DNA of 64,000 nt from Nonomuraea sp. PA05 (GCF_008086045.1 NZ_VSEY01000009.1:186001-250000); one strand, 5' to 3'. Counted from the stretch's first letter, positions 1 through 8,836 are shown. Notes: generated from the sequence alone by a model not told the origin. Numbers and translations: made by a program.

Positions 1-549
1 GTGGGCGAAGCACTCCTCGATCACGTCGAGCGGGGAGTGCGAGAAGACGCTGTGGGCGTGCACGACATCGAAGTGCTCGTCGGGCAGGAACGCCAGGCGC
101 AGGTCGCGCACGGGGGTGAGGTAGGGCAGTTTGTCCGCCAGGTCGTGCTGGACGATCGTCTGCTGGGCGGCCATGAGGATGTCGGGCGAGATGTCGATGC
201 CGTAGTAGTTGCCGGTGTGCAGGTAGCCGATGAACAGGTGGCCGGCCCGCAGGTTGCCGCAGCCGATCTCCAGCATCCGGCATTCGGGCTTGAGGCCGTG
301 CTCCACCAGGTAGTCGAACTGCATGCGGCCCAGCGCCAGCCACCGCTTGTGGTTGTGCGAGCCGACGGCGCCCTCGGGGTCGCGGGCCGTGTCGGACCTC
401 ATGACGGCGCGGTAGTAGCCGATGTGGTCGCGCGTGCGCAGCCTGAACCACGTGTCGCGGGCCAGGCGCCGCAGGTGGGGGATGATCTTGTGTGGGTTCT
501 TGATGGCGTACGTCGCTTGGTGGACGACGCTCGATCGGGAGCGGTTCAC
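1..549 (-). CDS. SAM-dependent methyltransferase (3' end beyond window)
   Basis: The 183 visible codons run off the left edge. The translation contains a class I methyltransferase SAM motif, MLEIGCGNLRAG, followed by YYGIDISPDI and FDVVHAHSVFSH, which match motifs I, II and IV of Rossmann-type methyltransferases. The N-terminal ~70 residues are basic and resemble no domain I can name. I chose the GTG at 549 because it opens the frame; no good Shine-Dalgarno is visible, so the start is uncertain. Substrate unknown. It lies downstream of the sigma factor gene on the same strand, 205 bp away, so co-transcription is possible but unsupported. Confidence 0.75.
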   Translation of the reverse strand, partial: MNRSRSSVVHQATYAIKNPHKIIPHLRRLARDTWFRLRTRDHIGYYRAVMRSDTARDPEGAVGSHNHKRWLALGRMQFDYLVEHGLKPECRMLEIGCGNLRAGHLFIGYLHTGNYYGIDISPDILMAAQQTIVQHDLADKLPYLTPVRDLRLAFLPDEHFDVVHAHSVFSHSPLDVIEECFAH

Positions 550-716
550 GTTTCGGAATCTAAGACAGGGGGGCGGGCTGCCATAGGGCCGTCGCGACAC
601 TCTTGATGGTCCGTTGGCGCAGCCTTTCTCTCGCAGGCGCGCCTCACACCGAGCCCACCCGGAGGCGCGCCACCCCAGACCGGCGTCCGGAGGCGCGCCG
701 CCTCAGGTTCCCGTGC

Positions 717-773
717 CCAGCTCAGGTTTCCGTACCCAGCTCAGGTGGTCGCGCCTAGCTCAGGTAGTCGCGC
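717..773. repeat. 19-bp tandem repeat, three copies, over the sigma gene stop codon
   Basis: The core CCCAGCTCAGGT or a close variant recurs at about 716, 735 and 754, a 19-bp period. The last copy contains the stop codon of the sigma factor gene. The repeat therefore looks like duplication of the gene's 3' end. The rest of the 550-754 gap holds two copies of CCGGAGGCGCGCC (near 659 and 687) and no coding signal. Confidence 0.6.
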
Positions 774-1723
774 AACGCCAGCGACCTGGACGGATGCCGC
801 AGCTTGGACATGGTCTTGGCCTCGATCTGCCGGATGCGCTCCCGCGTGACCCCGTAGACCCGCCCGATCTCGTCGAGCGTCATCGGCTTGCCGTCCATCA
901 GCCCGTACCGCATGCTGATCACCCCGGCCTCCCGCTCGGAGAGCTGGTCGAGCAGCGACCGCAACTGCTGCTGGAGCAGGGTGAACGAGACCGCGTCGGC
1001 CGGTGAGACCGCCTCGGTGTCCTCGATGAGGTCGCCGAACTCGCTGTCGCCCTCCTCCCCCAGCGGCGTGTGCAGGGAGATCGGCTCGCGGCCGTACCCC
1101 TGGACCTCGATGACGCGGTCGACCTCCAGCTCGCTCTCCTTGGCGACCTCCTCGGGGGTGGGCTCGCGGCCGAGGTCGCTCTGCAGCCGCCGCTGCACCC
1201 GCGCGACCTTGTTGATCAGCTCCACCATGTGGACGGGGATGCGGATCGTGCGGGCCTGGTCGGCCATGGCGCGGGTGATGGCCTGCTTGATCCACCAGGT
1301 CGCGTACGTGGAGAACTTGTAGCCGAGCTGGTAGTCGAACTTCTCGATCGTGCGGATGAGCCCTAGGTTGCCCTCCTGGATGAGGTCCAGGAAGAGCATG
1401 CCGCGGCCGGTGTAGCGCTTGGCGATGGAGACCACGAGCCGCAGGTTGGCCTCCAGCATGCGGCGCTTGGCGCGGGTGCCGTCGTCGGCGATCCACTGCA
1501 GTTCGGCGCGCAGGTCGTCGGCGAGGCCCGCTTCGGTGTCGAGCCGTTCCCTGGCGAACAGCCCCGCTTCGATGCGCTTGGCCAGATCGATCTCCTGCTC
1601 GGCGGTGAGCAGGGGCACGCGGCCGATCTCCTTCAGGTAGGCCTTGACCGAGTCAGCGCCGACGGCCGTGCCGCCGTCGGCGACGGTGTCGTCCAGTTCG
1701 AGAACCTCTGCTGCTTGGGACAA
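755..1723 (-). CDS. RNA polymerase sigma factor, sigma-70 group 1/2 (HrdB/SigB-like)
   Basis: This 322-residue protein has the order of a primary-type sigma factor: region 1.2 ([17 protein letters not shown]), regions 2.1-2.4 ([20 protein letters not shown] and [20 protein letters not shown]), region 3, and region 4.2 with the helix-turn-helix [20 protein letters not shown]. It lacks the long region 1.1 of true HrdB, so an alternative primary-like (group 2) factor is more likely than the housekeeping one. It directs RNA polymerase to -10/-35 promoters. Translation starts at TTG 1723 behind a GAGGAGAG Shine-Dalgarno. Its promoter region is covered by the inverted repeats shared with the divergent TetR gene. 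Confidence 0.93.
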   Translation of the reverse strand: MSQAAEVLELDDTVADGGTAVGADSVKAYLKEIGRVPLLTAEQEIDLAKRIEAGLFARERLDTEAGLADDLRAELQWIADDGTRAKRRMLEANLRLVVSIAKRYTGRGMLFLDLIQEGNLGLIRTIEKFDYQLGYKFSTYATWWIKQAITRAMADQARTIRIPVHMVELINKVARVQRRLQSDLGREPTPEEVAKESELEVDRVIEVQGYGREPISLHTPLGEEGDSEFGDLIEDTEAVSPADAVSFTLLQQQLRSLLDQLSEREAGVISMRYGLMDGKPMTLDEIGRVYGVTRERIRQIEAKTMSKLRHPSRSLALRDYLS

Positions 1724-1761
1724 AACTCTCTCCTCGCTCGCTTTGGATGATTGGACGGCGG

Positions 1762-1841
1762 CCTAAACTTAGGTCGCGCCTAACTTTAGGTGCCCTCAAG
1801 GAGAGGGTCAACCTAAAATAAGGTCGAACCTAAAAATTTGT
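1762..1841. promoter_or_regulatory. Four inverted-repeat operators (CCTAAnnTTAGG type) between sigma and tetR
   Basis: Near-palindromic 13-bp elements lie at 1762-1774 (CCTAAACTTAGGT), 1779-1791 (CCTAACTTTAGGT), 1812-1824 (CCTAAAATAAGGT) and, degenerate, 1829-1841. Within each pair the spacing is exactly 17 bp. A sigma promoter on the minus strand can be read as TTGACC (1811-1806), a 17-bp spacer, then TAAAGT (1788-1783), so the second element covers its -10. TAAAAT at 1814-1819 is a good -10 for tetR and sits inside the third element. TetR binding here is inference from position. Confidence 0.72.
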
Positions 1842-1855
1842 GGAAGACTACGGCC

Positions 1856-2557
1856 ATGAGCACCGACACCTTGGGGTTGAGGGAACAGAAGAAGCGAGAG
1901 ACCAGGCAGGCCATCTCTGACCACGCTACCCAACTGTTCCTGGAACGTGGCTTCGACCGGACGACGATCGCCGACATCGCCACCGCGGCGCGGGTCGCCA
2001 AGATGACCGTCACCAACTACTTCCCGCGCAAGGAGGACCTGGCGCTCGACCACCACGAGGAGTTCGCGGCGGGCCTGGCGCGGACGGTCGCGAACCGCCC
2101 CGCCGGGGAGTCGGCGCTGGGGGCGGTGCGGCGGGCGTACCTGGCGGCGCTGGAGCGGCGCGATCCGGTCATCGGCTTCACCGGGCGGGAGTTCGCGCGG
2201 ATGGTGGCCGAGAGCCCGACGCTGGTGGCGCGGCTGCGTGATCTGCACGACCAGCGCGAGGAGGGGCTGGCGCGGCAGCTCGCGCACGAGGAGCCGGGCG
2301 ACCCGGTCGCCGCCCGGGCGGTGGCGGCGCAGCTCGCGGCGGCGGATCGGCTGCTGTTCCGGGAGTTGCAGGCGCGGATGCTGGCGGACGACGACCCACC
2401 AGGGGCAGGTGCGGACGCGCACGCGACGGACCGGGGCGCGCACGCGACCGCCGACGCGGCCGTGCGTGACGAACGCATCGCCGCCGAACTCGGCGAGTTC
2501 GCGCGCCGGGTCTTCGACCTCCTGGAGCCCGCCATCGGCGGTTACGCCGTCCGCTGA
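1856..2557 (+). CDS. TetR/AcrR-family transcriptional regulator
   Basis: 233 residues. The N-terminal TetR helix-turn-helix is clear: REQKKRETRQAISDHATQLF, FDRTTIADIATAARVAKMTV and TNYFPRKEDL. The C-terminal ligand-binding half is alanine-rich and helical and gives no hint of the effector. I chose ATG 1856 over an in-frame TTG at 1838 because GGAAG at 1842-1846 is suitably placed for it and homologues begin at this distance from the HTH. The gene diverges from the sigma factor gene, and the shared intergenic operators suggest it represses itself and the sigma gene. Confidence 0.9.
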   Translation: MSTDTLGLREQKKRETRQAISDHATQLFLERGFDRTTIADIATAARVAKMTVTNYFPRKEDLALDHHEEFAAGLARTVANRPAGESALGAVRRAYLAALERRDPVIGFTGREFARMVAESPTLVARLRDLHDQREEGLARQLAHEEPGDPVAARAVAAQLAAADRLLFRELQARMLADDDPPGAGADAHATDRGAHATADAAVRDERIAAELGEFARRVFDLLEPAIGGYAVR

Positions 2558-2567
2558 CCACACCCCC

Positions 2568-3668
2568 TCACGAAAGCGCCGCACCACTCCTCGGCGCCGA
2601 CCATACGACCTCCCCTTCCCCCGCCACCCCCGCGAACGCCATCAGCCGCGCCCCCTCGGCGGCCACCTCCGCCATCACCTCGCCGGACAGCGGCGCGAAG
2701 GGCTCGACCTTCAGCACGCCGTCCTTAAGGTCCCACATGCCACCGACAGTTCCGTCGACCAGGAAGGTGGGGTAGACGGCCGCCCCCACGCACACCGCCT
2801 TCCGCTGTTCGGCGGTCATCATCCGCCCGCGGTCCGCGAAGGCGACGATGAGGTTGTCGAACCAGGGCAGGAAGCGCACGGGCGCGGGCACGTCGGCGGA
2901 GGCGAGCGGCGCGTCGGCCAGGTCGAAGAGGACACGTCCGGAAATATCGTGGTAACGGCGGAGGCCGGGCATCGCCTCCATGACCGGGCGCAGCCGTGTC
3001 AGCCCCGACCACGCCTGCACGTCCATCACGCTCGCCGGCCCGTACGCCGCCAGATAGCGCGCCACCAGCCGCTCCACCGGCGGCGCCGGCTCCAGCGGCC
3101 GTCCCAGCCACTCCTCCGCCAGCGTGAACGGCGTGGGCCCGCCCTTCCCCCAGATCCCGTTCGGGTGCACGATCGGCAGCAGCGCCTGCGCCGAGAAGCC
3201 GAGCGCCGTGCCGTCGGTCCCGGGCCACCGCTCCCGCAGCAGGTCGCGCAGTTGCGGGCGGGTGAGCGTGCGCCCGGCCAGGTGCCCGCGCGCCAGCGTG
3301 GCCAGTTCCTCGACGTCCACCCCGCGCATCAGCCGCCCGAACGCCGCCTGCCGGGTACGCGAGAGGATGACCTGCATCAGCGGCCGGATCCAGACGTAGT
3401 CGTCGGCCAGCGTGAGGTGCTGCGTCCCGCGCAGCAGCGAGCCGCGCACCACGTGCCTGCTGTGCAGGAGCGAGGCCAGGTCGTCCTGGGTGAAGGAGGC
3501 CAGGCGGGTCCACAGGCCGAGGTACGGCGCGTCGATCTCCTGCCCCTGCACGGCCACCAGGCGCTCGACGGCCTGGGCGGCGGACAGCTCGGCGCGGTTC
3601 AGCAGCAGTTGCCGCTCCAGCGTGGTGCGGTTGAGCACGCGGAGGTCGAGCTCGCGGATCAGCGTCAT
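2568..3668 (-). CDS. Winged-helix AlkZ/YcaQ-like protein (HTH_42 family)
   Basis: 366 residues matching the winged-helix DNA-binding family that includes the DNA glycosylases AlkZ (interstrand crosslink unhooking, Streptomyces sahachiroi) and E. coli YcaQ. The N-terminus LNRTTLERQLLLNR and the QxQ motif (VQGQE), catalytic in AlkZ, are visible, followed by DAPYLGLWTRL. The family has many members of untested activity, so DNA glycosylase function is inference. It is the last gene of a likely three-gene operon, 16 bp after the WS/DGAT gene, and a paralogue begins the operon. It is tail-to-tail with tetR, with a 10-bp gap. Confidence 0.82.
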   Translation of the reverse strand: MTLIRELDLRVLNRTTLERQLLLNRAELSAAQAVERLVAVQGQEIDAPYLGLWTRLASFTQDDLASLLHSRHVVRGSLLRGTQHLTLADDYVWIRPLMQVILSRTRQAAFGRLMRGVDVEELATLARGHLAGRTLTRPQLRDLLRERWPGTDGTALGFSAQALLPIVHPNGIWGKGGPTPFTLAEEWLGRPLEPAPPVERLVARYLAAYGPASVMDVQAWSGLTRLRPVMEAMPGLRRYHDISGRVLFDLADAPLASADVPAPVRFLPWFDNLIVAFADRGRMMTAEQRKAVCVGAAVYPTFLVDGTVGGMWDLKDGVLKVEPFAPLSGEVMAEVAAEGARLMAFAGVAGEGEVVWSAPRSGAALS

Positions 3669-3684
3669 ACGGGCAGCGTATGAG

Positions 3685-5115
3685 TCATTGCGGCAAGTCT
3701 CCTTCCGCGTTGCGCAGCTCGTTCAGGGCGTCCCGCAGGTGCTCGGTCAGCTCCCAGGCGTCCGGCACCATCTGCCTGTCGGTGACGAGGCCGATGTCGA
3801 GGGAGCCGTCGTAGGAGAAGGCCGTGATGTTCAGCCCCCCGCTCACGTCCGTGATCACCGAGACGGGGTAGTGGCAGAGCAGCCGCGCGCCGCAGACGTA
3901 CAGGGGGAACTGGGGGCCCGGCACGTTCGAGATGATCAGGTTGATCGGCGGCGCGGCCTGCCCCACCAGCGCGAACGCCGAGCGCGAGGCCAGCCCCATG
4001 AGCGCGGCGGGCATGGACTCGCTGAACTCGCGCAGCCACCGCGCGGGCGCCAGCGAGAACCTGTCCTTGATCCGGTGCATGGCGTGCCGCACGTGGTGCA
4101 GCCGCGCGACCGGGTCGGCGACGTGCACGGCCAGCGGCGCCGTCATGATCGCCACCTGGTTGCCCGGCCCCTCCTCGCCGGCGGCCCGCAGCGAGAACGG
4201 CACCCCGGCCACCAGCGGCGTCCTCGGCACCCCGCCGTGCGCGGCCAGCCACGTGCGCAGCCCGCCCGCGCACACGGCCATGACCACGTCGTTGACCGTC
4301 ACCCCGAACGCCTTGCGCACCTGCTTGATCTCCTCCAGCGGCAGCGACGCGAACGCGAAGCGCCGGTGCCCGGACAGGGGCCCGCTGAACGGCGTCCTCG
4401 GCGCGGGCAGCGCGGGCAGCTCAGGCGCGCCGCCGCTGCCCGCCAGGCGGCGGGCGAACCCGGAGACGGCCGCCGCGCCGGGGATCCACGACACGACGGG
4501 GATCTCGTCCAGATGCGGCACGGCGTCGGCGGCGAACCGCACGGCGGCGGCCGGGTTGCCCGCCAGCCTGGTCAGGCCGCGCGCCACCATGGCCAGCGGC
4601 CCGGGCGGCGGCTCGTCCCGCTCGGGCGGGTACGTGGGCGGCGGCGCGGGTTCCGGCGTCAGGTCGAGCAGCGCGGCCAGCACGTCGGCGCCGCCGATGC
4701 CGTCCACGGCCGCGTGGTGGATCTTCGTGTAGAGGCCCATCCGGCCGCCGGACAGCCCGTGGATCAGGTAGATCTCCCACAGCGGCCGGCCGCGGTCGAG
4801 CCGCCGGGCGTGCAGCCGCGAGACCTGGTCGGCGAGCTGCCGGTCGTCGCCGGGCGGCGGCAGGCCGATCTCCCTGACGTGATAGTCGAGGTCGAGGTCG
4901 TCCTCCTGCACCCAGTACGGATGGTCGAGGCCGAGCGGCACGGTGGCCAGCCGCCGCCGTAACGCGGGCACGTACGGGAGCTTGCGTTCGAGCAGGCCTT
5001 GCAGGTCGGTCCGGTTCAGGTCGCCTTCCAGGACGGCCAGGCCGGCGATGTTGGCGATGTTGGTGGCGGTCTCGAAATGGAGGAACTGCGCGTCCAGGGC
5101 GGTCAGCTGTGGCAT
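3685..5115 (-). CDS. Wax ester synthase / diacylglycerol acyltransferase (WS/DGAT)
   Basis: 476 residues, normal for bacterial WS/DGAT. The catalytic HHxxxDG motif is present as HHAAVDG at residues 133-139. The N-terminus MPQLTALDAQFLHFET and the C-terminal NLIISNVPGPQFPLY are family signatures. The enzyme transfers acyl groups from acyl-CoA to diacylglycerol or fatty alcohol at the membrane, for storage lipid. I chose ATG 5115 because GGAGGTG lies just upstream; an in-frame ATG at 5163 would overlap the preceding gene. It sits between two AlkZ-like paralogues with gaps of 25 and 16 bp, so the three are probably one transcript. Confidence 0.92.
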   Translation of the reverse strand: MPQLTALDAQFLHFETATNIANIAGLAVLEGDLNRTDLQGLLERKLPYVPALRRRLATVPLGLDHPYWVQEDDLDLDYHVREIGLPPPGDDRQLADQVSRLHARRLDRGRPLWEIYLIHGLSGGRMGLYTKIHHAAVDGIGGADVLAALLDLTPEPAPPPTYPPERDEPPPGPLAMVARGLTRLAGNPAAAVRFAADAVPHLDEIPVVSWIPGAAAVSGFARRLAGSGGAPELPALPAPRTPFSGPLSGHRRFAFASLPLEEIKQVRKAFGVTVNDVVMAVCAGGLRTWLAAHGGVPRTPLVAGVPFSLRAAGEEGPGNQVAIMTAPLAVHVADPVARLHHVRHAMHRIKDRFSLAPARWLREFSESMPAALMGLASRSAFALVGQAAPPINLIISNVPGPQFPLYVCGARLLCHYPVSVITDVSGGLNITAFSYDGSLDIGLVTDRQMVPDAWELTEHLRDALNELRNAEGDLPQ

Positions 5116-5140
5116 CGTCACACCTCCGCCACCGAACCTG

Positions 5141-6190
5141 TCAGACTGCGTCCACCGCTTCAAGGGTCAGCGAGGCGGCGTCGGGCTCGGCGAAGGCCAG
5201 CAACCGCAGGCCCTCCTCCTCCAGCAGGCTCAGATCGGTCTCACCGAACGGGCTGACCAGCAGCCTCGCCTTCTTGCCCGAGCGCTTGATCTGCCAGGTG
5301 CCGGCCGCGAAGCCGTCCACCAGGTAGACGGCCCTGACGCGGAGGTTCTTGGTGGCGACGAAGCCCTTGTGCTCGTCGGCGAGGACGCGGGTGCGGTCGG
5401 CGTGGCCGAGGATCAGGGTGTCGAAGTCGGGCAGGAAGCGTACGGGGGCGGGCACGTCGCCGTCCGGCCGGGGCGCGCCCGGAAGGTCGAACAGCTCGCG
5501 CCCGGTGAAGTCCTTGACCCGTTCCAGGTCCATGCCGGTCATGATCGGGCGCAGGCCGCGCAGCCCCGACCAGGTCTGCACGTCGGCGGGGGTGGCGGGG
5601 CCGAACGCGGCCAGGTAACGCTCGATCAGCGCGGGCACGCCGGCGGGGGCCTGCGGGGCCGCGGGAAGGCCGAAGGACGGGTCGCGCGGGTAGCTCCACC
5701 GGTCGTCGGTGGGCTCGATGACCAGCGGGGTCAGCATGCGCACGGCGTACCCGAGCGCCCGGTCGTACCCTCCGGGGAACTCCTCCAGCAGCCGCGGCCG
5801 CAGCTCGTTGAACGTCATCGGCCCCGCCGCCAGCAGCCGTTGCGCGGCGGCGGAGACGGCCTCGAAGTCGACGCCGTCGAAGCGGCGCGCGGCGGCCTCC
5901 AGCACCGGCGCGACCACCGGCCGGAACGCCGCGAAGTCGGCGGCCGTCACGAGGTGCAGCGTGGCCCGCCACAGGGTGGCGCGCACCAGCGTGCGCGCGT
6001 GCAGCGCCGCGTGCAGGTCGTCGCGCTCGAACCCGGCCAGCCGCGACCACACCCCCAGGTACGGCGGGCGCGGCTCCTGCGCCTGGAGCCCGGCGAGCCG
6101 GTGCACCACGTCCGCCACGTCGCCCTCGTGACGGGAGAGCAGATGCTGGCGGGCCAGGGTGGCACGGTTGAGGTCGCGAAGGCTGAGCAT
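5141..6190 (-). CDS. Winged-helix AlkZ/YcaQ-like protein, second copy
   Basis: 349 residues, paralogous to the product of 2568-3668. It shares LNRATLARQHLLSR, the QxQ motif (LQAQE), PPYLGVWSRL and the C-terminal winged-helix region. The two copies are clearly diverged, so this is an old duplication. It is the first gene of the minus-strand operon with WS/DGAT. Its ATG at 6190 lies only 9 bp from the ATG of the divergent aminotransferase-like gene, so each promoter must lie largely inside the other gene. DNA glycosylase activity is possible but untested. Confidence 0.8.
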   Translation of the reverse strand: MLSLRDLNRATLARQHLLSRHEGDVADVVHRLAGLQAQEPRPPYLGVWSRLAGFERDDLHAALHARTLVRATLWRATLHLVTAADFAAFRPVVAPVLEAAARRFDGVDFEAVSAAAQRLLAAGPMTFNELRPRLLEEFPGGYDRALGYAVRMLTPLVIEPTDDRWSYPRDPSFGLPAAPQAPAGVPALIERYLAAFGPATPADVQTWSGLRGLRPIMTGMDLERVKDFTGRELFDLPGAPRPDGDVPAPVRFLPDFDTLILGHADRTRVLADEHKGFVATKNLRVRAVYLVDGFAAGTWQIKRSGKKARLLVSPFGETDLSLLEEEGLRLLAFAEPDAASLTLEAVDAV

Positions 6191-6199
6191 CTACATATC

Positions 6200-7378
6200 A
6201 TGCCCTTCCCCATCAAAGAGGTACGTGCCACGTACCCCGCCCTGTCCGACGGCTACGCCTACCTCGACGGCGCGGCCGGCACGCAGACCCCCCGCCCTGT
6301 GATCGACGCCATCGCCACCGCCTACCGGACGGGGATCGGCAACGTCGGCGGCGCCTTCCCTGCCAGCCACCGCTCCGACGCCATCGTGGCCGCCTGCCGC
6401 GCCGCCGTGGCCGACCTGGTCGGCGGGCACCCCGACGGGGTGATACTCGGCCCGAACATGACGACCCTGACCTACCGCCTGTGCAGGGCGCTGGCGGGCC
6501 CCGGCGACGAGGTGGTGCTCTCCCGGCTGGACCACGACGCCAACGTGCGCCCGTGGACGCAGACCGGCGCCACCGTGCGCTGGGCCGAGGTGGACCCGGT
6601 CACCGGCGAGCTGCCCGTCGAGCAGTACGCCGAGCTGATCAACGAGCGGACGCGGGTCGTCGCGGTCACGGCGGCGAGCAACATTCTCGGCACCCGCCCC
6701 GACGTGCCCGCCATCGCCGGGCTGGCGCACCGGGCGGGCGCGCTGATGTACGTGGACGGCGTGCACGCCACCCCGCACGGCCCCGTGGACATGCGCGCGC
6801 TGGGCGCCGACTTCTACGCCACCAGCGCCTACAAGTGGTCGGGCCCGCACATCGGCGCGGTGATCGCCGACCCGGCGCTGCTGGAGACGGTCAGGCCCGA
6901 CAAGCTGGCCTCCTCCCCCGACACGGTGCCGCACCGGTTCGAGACGGGTACGCTGCCGTTCGCCGACCTCGACGGGGTGACCGCCGCCGTCGATCACCTG
7001 GCCGCCATGGTGCCGGGCACGGGCAACCGCCGCGAGCGGCTGCTGACCTCGATGGCCGCCGCGGAGGAGCACGAGCTGGCGCTGTTCGCGGCCCTGGTCG
7101 AGGGGCTGGAGACGATGCCGCACGTGACGGTGTACGGCAAGCCGGCCAGGCGCACCGCCACCGCGTACTTCAACGTGGCCGGCCACACTCCGCGCCAGGT
7201 GGCCGAGCACCTGGGCAGGCTGCGGGTCAACGTGTGGAACGGCCACAGCTACGCCTGGGAGCTGACGGCCGCGCTGGGCATCCGCGACACGGGCGGCGCG
7301 GTGCGCGCGGGGCTGGTGCACTACAACGACCGCTCGGACGTGGACCGCCTCCTGGAGGGGGTGGCCGGCCTGGCGTGA
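6200..7378 (+). CDS. Cysteine-desulfurase-like class V aminotransferase
   Basis: 392 residues with fold-type I, class V PLP-enzyme features: AYLDGAAGTQTPRPVIDAI near the N-terminus, DGVHATPHG for the cofactor Asp, and TSAYKWSGPHIGAV in which the Lys should form the Schiff base. This resembles the VC1184-like cysteine desulfurase-like subfamily rather than housekeeping IscS/SufS; no catalytic-Cys loop is obvious, so desulfurase activity is uncertain. A plausible promoter is TTGAGG (6168-6173), an 18-bp spacer, then TACATA (6192-6197), lying inside the divergent gene and giving almost no 5' UTR. Confidence 0.85.
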   Translation: MPFPIKEVRATYPALSDGYAYLDGAAGTQTPRPVIDAIATAYRTGIGNVGGAFPASHRSDAIVAACRAAVADLVGGHPDGVILGPNMTTLTYRLCRALAGPGDEVVLSRLDHDANVRPWTQTGATVRWAEVDPVTGELPVEQYAELINERTRVVAVTAASNILGTRPDVPAIAGLAHRAGALMYVDGVHATPHGPVDMRALGADFYATSAYKWSGPHIGAVIADPALLETVRPDKLASSPDTVPHRFETGTLPFADLDGVTAAVDHLAAMVPGTGNRRERLLTSMAAAEEHELALFAALVEGLETMPHVTVYGKPARRTATAYFNVAGHTPRQVAEHLGRLRVNVWNGHSYAWELTAALGIRDTGGAVRAGLVHYNDRSDVDRLLEGVAGLA

Positions 7379-7388
7379 GGCGCCGGGT

Positions 7389-7401
7389 GTGCATGATGCA
7401 C
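7389..7401. promoter_or_regulatory. 13-bp palindrome GTGCAT-G-ATGCAC
   Basis: Perfect 6-bp arms around one central base lie upstream of the NCS1 permease promoter and just after the aminotransferase-like stop codon. It may be an operator for a regulator encoded outside the window. No regulator gene adjoins this operon, so the assignment is tentative. Confidence 0.4.
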
Positions 7402-7433
7402 GGTGAGGCCGTGCCGGCTGTGGGATGTCACCA

Positions 7434-7462
7434 CTGACACCCGCTTGACCAGCGCCTATGGT
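7434..7462 (+). promoter_or_regulatory. Putative promoter of the NCS1-hyuA-DUF917 operon
   Basis: CTGACA (7434-7439), a 17-bp spacer and TATGGT (7457-7462) match sigma-70-type -35 and -10 boxes. They lie about 40 bp before the ATG at 7503, which has GAAGGAG at 7490-7496. Confidence 0.5.
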
Positions 7463-7502
7463 GGGCGGCTAAGCAACACCCCCGCCTGCGAAGGAGCCCG
7501 GC

Positions 7503-8816
7503 ATGGCCTCAGCCGTCGGTGTCGACGATTACGCGCTCACCAGGGTCCCCCAGAGCGCCCGCTACTCCTGGTGGTCGGTCGCCGTGCAACGGTTCGGCCA
7601 GGTCTCCGCGTTGAGCCAGTTCCTGCTCGGCGCCACGCTCGGCTTCGGGATGGGGTTTTGGGAGGCGTTCCTGGCGCTGACCCTGGGCGCCGTCATCCTG
7701 GAGGTGGTGGCGGTCTTCGTCGGCATCATCGGGATGCGGGAGGGGCTGTCCACGTCCATGCTGGCCCGGTGGACGGGGTTCGGCCGGTCCGGGTCGGCGC
7801 TGATCGGGCTGGCGATCGGGATCAGCCTGGTGGGCTGGTTCGGCATCCAGTCGGCGGTCTCCGCGCAGGGGCTGGCCGCCCTGGTGGGCGGGCTGCCCGA
7901 GTGGGGCTGGTCGCTGGTGTTCGGGCTGGTGGTGACCTCGATCGTGCTGTGGGGGTTCGGCTCCATGGCGTGGACGGCGTACGTCACGGTGCCCGCGTTC
8001 CTGGTCCTGGTCGGCTGGTCGATCATCAGCGAGCTGTCCCGGCACGACGTGGGCGCGCTGATCGCCTCGGCGCCGCCGGGGCCGCAGCTCAGCCTGCTGG
8101 AGGGCACGACGCTGGTCGCGGGCGGGTTCATCGTGGGCTCGATCATCACGCCTGACATGACCCGGTTCAACCGCAGCGTCGCCGACGTGGTCAAGCAGAC
8201 GGTGCTCGGCGTGACGCTCGGCGAGTACGTCATCGGCATGGCGGGCGTGCTGCTCGCGCACGCCGTCGGCACCAGCGAGATCACCACCATCGTCACCTCG
8301 TCGGTCGGCTGGGTCGGCATCCTGGTGATCGTCGCCGGCACCATCAAGATCAACGACTGGAACCTGTACTCCTCCGGCCTCGGCCTGGTGAACTTCGTCG
8401 GCACCGTCTTCGGCAGGCGCGTGCACCGGGGCGTGGCCACGGCGCTGATCGGCGTCGTGGGCAGCGTGCTGGCCGCGGCCGGCATCCTGGGCGCGTTCAC
8501 CGAGTTCCTGACGCTGCTCGGCGTGGCGTTCCCGCCGATCGCCGGGATCATGGTGGCCGAGTACTTCGTGGTGCGGCGCTGGCGCGGCGACCTGGAGGCC
8601 GCCAGGGCGCGCGGCGAGCTGCCGGAGCAGGCTCCGGCCTGGGTGCCGGCCACGCTGGTGATCTGGCTGGTGGCGGCCCTGGTGGGCAGGTTCGCGGAGG
8701 TCGGGCTCGGCAGCATCAACTCGCTGGTCGTGGCGTTCGTGCTCTACGTGGTGGCCGGGAAGCTGGGGCTGGTGCGGGGCGTGGGGGCCGGCCGTACCGA
8801 GCAGGTGCGGGTCTGA
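7503..8816 (+). CDS. NCS1-family nucleobase/cytosine-type permease
   Basis: 437 residues with about twelve hydrophobic segments. The N-terminus (YALTRVPQSARYSWWSVAVQ, GATLGFGMGFWEAFLALTLG) is typical of CodB/cytosine-purine permeases of the nucleobase:cation symporter-1 family. It should import a nucleobase, hydantoin or related ring by ion symport. It heads a four-gene operon with a HyuA-like protein (20 bp on) and two DUF917 proteins, so the likely cargo is the substrate of those enzymes, such as a hydantoin or ureide. Start supported by GAAGGAG. Confidence 0.88.
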   Translation: MASAVGVDDYALTRVPQSARYSWWSVAVQRFGQVSALSQFLLGATLGFGMGFWEAFLALTLGAVILEVVAVFVGIIGMREGLSTSMLARWTGFGRSGSALIGLAIGISLVGWFGIQSAVSAQGLAALVGGLPEWGWSLVFGLVVTSIVLWGFGSMAWTAYVTVPAFLVLVGWSIISELSRHDVGALIASAPPGPQLSLLEGTTLVAGGFIVGSIITPDMTRFNRSVADVVKQTVLGVTLGEYVIGMAGVLLAHAVGTSEITTIVTSSVGWVGILVIVAGTIKINDWNLYSSGLGLVNFVGTVFGRRVHRGVATALIGVVGSVLAAAGILGAFTEFLTLLGVAFPPIAGIMVAEYFVVRRWRGDLEAARARGELPEQAPAWVPATLVIWLVAALVGRFAEVGLGSINSLVVAFVLYVVAGKLGLVRGVGAGRTEQVRV

Positions 8817-8836
8817 GACAAGTGAGGGGAAATCAC

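Noticed and set aside
8822-8836. Earlier GTG start for the HyuA-like protein at 8822
   Set aside because: It would place the ribosome-binding site GAGGGGA inside the gene; GTG 8837 is correctly spaced and matches the family's N-terminus.
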